64,000 bases of DNA, taken from assembly GCF_049065735.1 (NCBI RefSeq), contig NZ_JBAKHD010000009.1, positions 1-64,000 of the forward strand, written 5' to 3'. This stretch comes from Paramesorhizobium sp049065735. GTDB taxonomy: Bacteria > Pseudomonadota > Alphaproteobacteria > Rhizobiales > Rhizobiaceae. The first letter of the stretch is position 1. Every line of letters begins with the position of its first letter. This document shows positions 60,495-64,000 of this stretch, piece after piece. The translations under genes were made by a program, and so were the position numbers. The notes under the pieces are model-generated. The model did not search any database. It was given only the letters and a program-made list of their open reading frames with translations, and was not told where the DNA came from.

Positions 60495-62090
60495 GTGAAA
60501 CAAACTCGTCATATGAAACGTGAAATCGGGCTGGTCGGCCTGACATTCGTCGCGGTGGGCGCCGTGCTGGGTTCAGGCTGGCTGTTCGCCCCCCTCCTCA
60601 CAAGCCAGCAGGCCGGCCCTGCGTCGATCATCGCCTGGGCCATTGGCGGTGTGGCCATTCTTCTGATCGCGCTTACCTTCGCGGAGATTTCCGCCATGCT
60701 GCCGGTGCCGGGCGGCATCGCCCGCGTCCCTCAGTTCAGCCATGGCAATGTCGTGGCGATGGCGATGGGATGGAGCGCCTGGATCGGTTACAACACCACG
60801 GCGCCCATCGAAGTGGCGGCGATGCTCCGCTATCTGGCGCCGCATGTGAGCTGGATGAGCGGAAACCTTTCCGACGGGCCGACTATGGCGCTGGCCGTTG
60901 CGCTTCTTGCTCTTTTCACTGTTATCAACGCCATAGGCGTGCAATTTTTCATCCGGATCAATTCCACTTTGACCTGGATAAAGATCGCCATTCCCGTGGT
61001 CATCATCGTCGCGCTTCTACTGTCACGTTTCGACACGACGAATTTCACCGCGGCGGGCGGCTTCTCACCCTTCGGCCTGCATGGCATCTTTGCCGCCGTT
61101 TCGACCGGCGGCATCATCTTTTCCTATATCGGCTTTCGCCATGCCATCGACATGGCCGGCGAAGTGCGCAATCCCGGCCGCATCATCCCGCTGGCACTCA
61201 TCCTCTCGGTGATCGTCTGTTTTCTGGTTTATGCCGGGCTGCAATTGGCTTTTATCGGCGGACTGCCGAAGGAGATGCTGGCCAATGGCTGGGATGGCGC
61301 TTCGATGAATGCCCGACTCGGACCGCTGGCGGCAATTGCCACTTCTCTTGGGCTCATGTGGCTGGTCGCGATCCTCTATGCCGGCGCCATCGTCGGCCCG
61401 TTCGGCAACGGCCTCGTCTCGACCGGCTCCAATGCGCGCCTGGCTTATGCTCTTGCAAGAAACGGTTTCTTCCCGAAATTCCTCGCAAGCCTTTCCAAGC
61501 GCGACGTCCCGCTGTCGGCGCTTCTCTTGAATTTCGTCATTGGCGCTGCATTCCTCATGGCCTTTCCCTTTCAGGAAATTGTGCAGCTCAATAGCTGCTC
61601 GGTCGTCCTTTCCTTCATCGTCGGGCCGATCGCCGTGGTTGCCCTGCGTTCCCTTCTGCCCGACCAGCGGCGTCCCCTGCGCCTTCCAGCGGTGAAGCTG
61701 ATTGCCGCGGTGGCGTTCGTAGTGTCGACGCTGATCATTTACTGGAGCGGATGGGATACGATCTGGCAGTTGGGCGTGGTGCTTCTTCTCGGGCTGGTCC
61801 TTTTTGTCATCCATGCTCGCTGGCTTGACCCGGGGCCGCTCGATATCCGCGAGGCGCGCTGGCTCCTCCCATACCTCGTTGGAATAGCCCTGTTCTCCTA
61901 TTTCGGCACGTTTGGCGGAACCGGGCGCATACCCTTCGGCTGGGATATCGTCGCGCTCACGATCTTCTCGCTCGCCATCTTCGCATGGGCGGTCGCCAGC
62001 CGCCTGCCAAGGGAACGGTGCGTGGAGCAGATCAACCATATCCAAAGCGTCATTCCGGATCTGGAACCGAAGGAAAGCGCGCTGATTTGA
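60495..62090 (+). CDS. APC-family amino-acid permease
   Basis: A permease of about 531 residues with twelve or more hydrophobic segments. The first helix has the APC pattern GLTFVAVGAVLGSGWLFAP, followed by AEISAMLPVPGGIARVPQF near residue 70. It imports amino acids or polyamines by proton symport (family knowledge). Start choice among TTG 60480, GTG 60495 and ATG 60513 is uncertain; GTG follows a weak GGA. The tail beyond residue 460 is longer than in the shorter APC proteins. Confidence 0.9.
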   Translation: MKQTRHMKREIGLVGLTFVAVGAVLGSGWLFAPLLTSQQAGPASIIAWAIGGVAILLIALTFAEISAMLPVPGGIARVPQFSHGNVVAMAMGWSAWIGYNTTAPIEVAAMLRYLAPHVSWMSGNLSDGPTMALAVALLALFTVINAIGVQFFIRINSTLTWIKIAIPVVIIVALLLSRFDTTNFTAAGGFSPFGLHGIFAAVSTGGIIFSYIGFRHAIDMAGEVRNPGRIIPLALILSVIVCFLVYAGLQLAFIGGLPKEMLANGWDGASMNARLGPLAAIATSLGLMWLVAILYAGAIVGPFGNGLVSTGSNARLAYALARNGFFPKFLASLSKRDVPLSALLLNFVIGAAFLMAFPFQEIVQLNSCSVVLSFIVGPIAVVALRSLLPDQRRPLRLPAVKLIAAVAFVVSTLIIYWSGWDTIWQLGVVLLLGLVLFVIHARWLDPGPLDIREARWLLPYLVGIALFSYFGTFGGTGRIPFGWDIVALTIFSLAIFAWAVASRLPRERCVEQINHIQSVIPDLEPKESALI

Positions 62091-62179
62091 GATGCTGCAA
62101 TGCACTAGATACATTGCTGCCATGCACTATTGTGCATTCTCATTTGGCGTTTACCGCTCTATGGTGTCCTCAACATAGA

Positions 62180-62301
62180 GCTTCGCAAGGGTTTACCTCC
62201 TCCCAAACCCGCGCGATTTAAGGCTGGCACCTCCTCCTCCCAAGCCAGCCTTATCCTAACACACCCGCCGCACCTCCTCCCGCGGCGGGTGTTGTTTTTT
62301 G
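62180..62301 (+). ncRNA. alpha-r14/NfeR1-like (cuckoo) small RNA, plus strand
   Basis: Three consecutive hairpins, each exposing an anti-Shine-Dalgarno CCTCCTCCC loop: GGGTTT/AAACCC (62189-62210), AAGGCTGGC/GCCAGCCTT (62220-62252) and CACCCGCCGC/GCGGCGGGTG (62262-62291), the last followed by a T-run to 62300, hence a terminator. The length of about 120 nt and the three loops match what I know of the alphaproteobacterial alpha-r14/NfeR1 RNA, which binds ribosome sites of many mRNAs. The 5' end is estimated from the first stem. Confidence 0.85.
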
Positions 62302-62350
62302 TGCCTATGTCATCTTCCTATCGAAATGAACCTCTGCCGCGCGGACAAAT

Positions 62351-62464
62351 AAAAAGGCCCGCTGCGGGAGGAGGAAGCAGCGGGCCATATCTATGAACAT
62401 GGCAGGGAGGAGGCGCCATGTTCAGTATTGAGTTCAGGGAGGAGCCAAAGTCTTGAACCCAATG
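62351..62464 (-). ncRNA. alpha-r14-like (cuckoo) small RNA, minus strand
   Basis: On the minus strand: GGGTTCA/TGAACTC (62460-62430), GAACATGGC/GCCATGTTC (62423-62395) and GGCCCGCTGC/GCAGCGGGCC (62386-62356), each with CTCCTCCC in its loop, then a T-run (62355-62351). A TTATAC -10-like box lies at 62476-62471, about seven bases before the estimated start at 62464. It is convergent with the plus-strand copy, their terminators about 50 bp apart. Confidence 0.82.
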
Positions 62465-62664
62465 ATTCGCGTATAACACAGGCAAGAATAATTCTCGAAG
62501 TGAATATGTAAGTCATGGTTATTAAATCGTTATTTTCTAAATTCTATTGATATTTGCCCTAATACTTCCCTATATATCTTCAGAGTTATATTCAATTTTA
62601 ATTAGTATATCACCAGATAAACATAACCCGGTGGACAGCCGCCGGGTTATGTACTGATAGGATC

Positions 62665-63717
62665 TTATCTCTCGATTTCCTTGTTCCAGCGGCTGTTCCA
62701 TTCCGGCCGCTTGGCATTGATCTTGTCGTAGTCCAGCGTCACTGCTGTCTTCATATAGCCATGGAAGGCTTCGAGCTTCTTTTCCGCTTCCGGCGTGGAC
62801 GCCTTGGCGTTGGGGTTCGAAGGCACGATGTTGCCGGCGGCGAGCGCCTTGGACTGGGCATCAGCTGAAAGCAGATAGGCGGCGAGCTTCTGTGAAAGCT
62901 CCGGTTCCGAATTGTTGGCGATGACGCATTCGGCCACCATCAGCAGCACCGAGCCTTCCTTCGGCTGGGCGTATTCCACCGGAATGCCCTTATCCTGCAG
63001 GGTCGAGACGGCGGTCGGCGTCAGCGGGAAGATCGCGGCGTCGCCGGTCTGGACCATCTCGGAAATCTTGGCCGAGTTCGGGATATATTCGAGGACGTTC
63101 TTACCGATGGTCTCAGGGAATTTCTCGAAGCCCGGCTCGACATTCTCGTCATTGCCGCCCTCTATGCGGTTGAACATCAGGAAGGCATGAAGCCCGAAGG
63201 AGGACGCCGCTGCGGACTGGAATACGACCTTATCCTTAAATTTCGGATCGGCCAGATCCATCCACGATGTCGGCGCCGGCCAGCCATTCTCTTCGAACAT
63301 CTTCTTGTTATAGGCAAGCCCGGTCATGCCGAGGTCGATGCCTGCCGCCATGTCGTCCTTCATGCGGGCGATGGCGGGGATTTGCTCCAGCTCGGGGCTC
63401 GGCTTCAGCTTTTCGCAGAGGCCGGCGCCGATGGCGCGCGCCATGACGCCGTCGTCGAGGAACATGAGATGCATCTGCGGCTTGTCCTTGGCCGCGGTCG
63501 CCTTGGCGAGAATATCGGAGGACGTGCCGGGCACGACGACAATCTTTACGTTGTTGGCTTTCTCGAAATCCGGAAAGACGGACTGGAGATAGGTGCGCTC
63601 GAAATTGCCGCCATTCATGCCGACATAAAGCGTCTTCGTCTCGGCCTGCGCGGTTCCGGATAGAGCGAGCGCCAGCGCGGCGGCTCCCATTGCGGATATG
63701 GTTCGTTTGCTGATCAT
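62665..63717 (-). CDS. PotD-like (polyamine-type) ABC binding protein
   Basis: A 350-residue periplasmic binding protein with a 25-residue signal peptide (…LSGTAQAE). Features such as LYVGMNGGNFERTYLQSVFPDFEKANNVKIV and GLAYNKKMFEENGWPAPTSW (in part: GMTGLAYNKKMF) match the spermidine/putrescine and related amino-compound binding group. Its ATG overlaps the stop of the FAD-oxidoreductase gene. Permease and ATPase genes are not in the window, probably beyond this operon's parts seen here. Confidence 0.88.
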   Translation of the reverse strand: MISKRTISAMGAAALALALSGTAQAETKTLYVGMNGGNFERTYLQSVFPDFEKANNVKIVVVPGTSSDILAKATAAKDKPQMHLMFLDDGVMARAIGAGLCEKLKPSPELEQIPAIARMKDDMAAGIDLGMTGLAYNKKMFEENGWPAPTSWMDLADPKFKDKVVFQSAAASSFGLHAFLMFNRIEGGNDENVEPGFEKFPETIGKNVLEYIPNSAKISEMVQTGDAAIFPLTPTAVSTLQDKGIPVEYAQPKEGSVLLMVAECVIANNSEPELSQKLAAYLLSADAQSKALAAGNIVPSNPNAKASTPEAEKKLEAFHGYMKTAVTLDYDKINAKRPEWNSRWNKEIER

Positions 63718-64000
63718 TTTGATACTCCCCTTTGTTGCGGCTCTGCTTGCCGTTTCACACCCGAGCCGTGTTTGGTGTGGTTGGATGCCCCTGCCTCTGC
63801 GGCGAAGCGGGTGATGGAAAAAACCTCGATCGGCGTCGTCGTGCTGCCATCGCGGACAAGTTCGGCCAGCACCTCGCCGACAGCAGGCGCGATCTGAAAT
63901 CCCGCGCCGGAAAAGCCGAAGGCGTGGATGAGGCCCGGCGTCGTGCGGCTTGGCCCGATAACCGGGTTTTTATCGGGCATCTGTGCTTCCGTACCGCTCC
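63714..64000 (-). CDS. FAD-dependent oxidoreductase, C-terminal part (partial)
   Basis: The last 95 codons of a gene running in from the right edge. The segment MPDKNPVIGPS, then GLIHAFGFSGAGFQIAPAVGEVLAELV, is the C-terminal FAD-binding end of DAO-type (glycine/D-amino-acid oxidase) flavoproteins. It overlaps the PotD-like gene by four bases (ATGA), so the two are co-translated, suggesting oxidation of an imported amine or amino acid. Confidence 0.85.
   Translation of the reverse strand, partial: SGTEAQMPDKNPVIGPSRTTPGLIHAFGFSGAGFQIAPAVGEVLAELVRDGSTTTPIEVFSITRFAAEAGASNHTKHGSGVKRQAEPQQRGVSK

Overview
The window looks like a replicon of an alphaproteobacterium of the order Hyphomicrobiales, most likely the Brucella/Ochrobactrum group (inference). 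Grounds: moderate-high GC with AT-rich promoters; many sugar-type ABC importers with UgpC/MalK-like ATPases; the palindromic 'atgatcccgaaaag' intergenic repeats common in Rhizobiales; and two small RNAs with anti-Shine-Dalgarno loops of the alphaproteobacterial alpha-r14 (NfeR1/cuckoo) type. The gene mix (uptake, catabolism, surface structures) resembles a secondary chromosome.

Left edge (1-2.0 kb, minus strand): a small cluster that I read as a class II lanthipeptide locus. Three paralogous short ORFs share a leader of about 27 residues followed by an invariant Cys28 and a variable Cys/Ser/Thr-rich tail. They lie upstream of an unknown 166-aa protein and of the N-terminus of a LanM-like synthetase that runs off the window. 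2.0-22.3 kb: an MFS transporter and two sugar-type ABC loci. The first pairs an importer with an SDR, an RpiR regulator, an M81 (MlrC-like) hydrolase, a D-threonine-aldolase-like enzyme and RidA. The second pairs an importer that lacks its own ATPase with a GH4 glycosidase, a BadF-type sugar kinase, a SIS isomerase/deaminase-like protein and AraC, DeoR and GntR regulators; it looks like amino-sugar or glycoside use.

22.5-35.3 kb: a surface-structure island bracketed by two paralogous serine recombinases. It holds a MazEF-type toxin-antitoxin pair, a chaperone-usher operon with spore-coat-U (SCPU) subunits and an unusual one-domain chaperone, an EAL phosphodiesterase coupled to a 57-aa protein, a coiled-coil protein with a poly-Asn tail, and a 1069-aa autotransporter. 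35.4-49.2 kb: two more complete sugar ABC operons, one with a trans-sulfuration-type PLP enzyme under a GntR regulator, one with a GH127 beta-L-arabinofuranosidase beside a divergent LacI regulator. In both, the same palindromic repeat of about 147 bp lies between the binding-protein gene and the first permease gene.

49.4-64 kb: a CNNM/CBS membrane protein, an NfrB-like glycosyltransferase with a MshEN-like tail, a small LptA-like secreted protein, an ABC exporter, DUF1275 and MarC membrane proteins, an HSL-family esterase, a DUF218 protein and an APC permease. Next come two convergent three-hairpin small RNAs carrying CCTCCTCCC loops, and finally a PotD-like binding protein downstream of an FAD-dependent oxidoreductase cut by the right edge. 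I saw no rRNA, tRNA, CRISPR array, prophage or insertion-sequence transposase.
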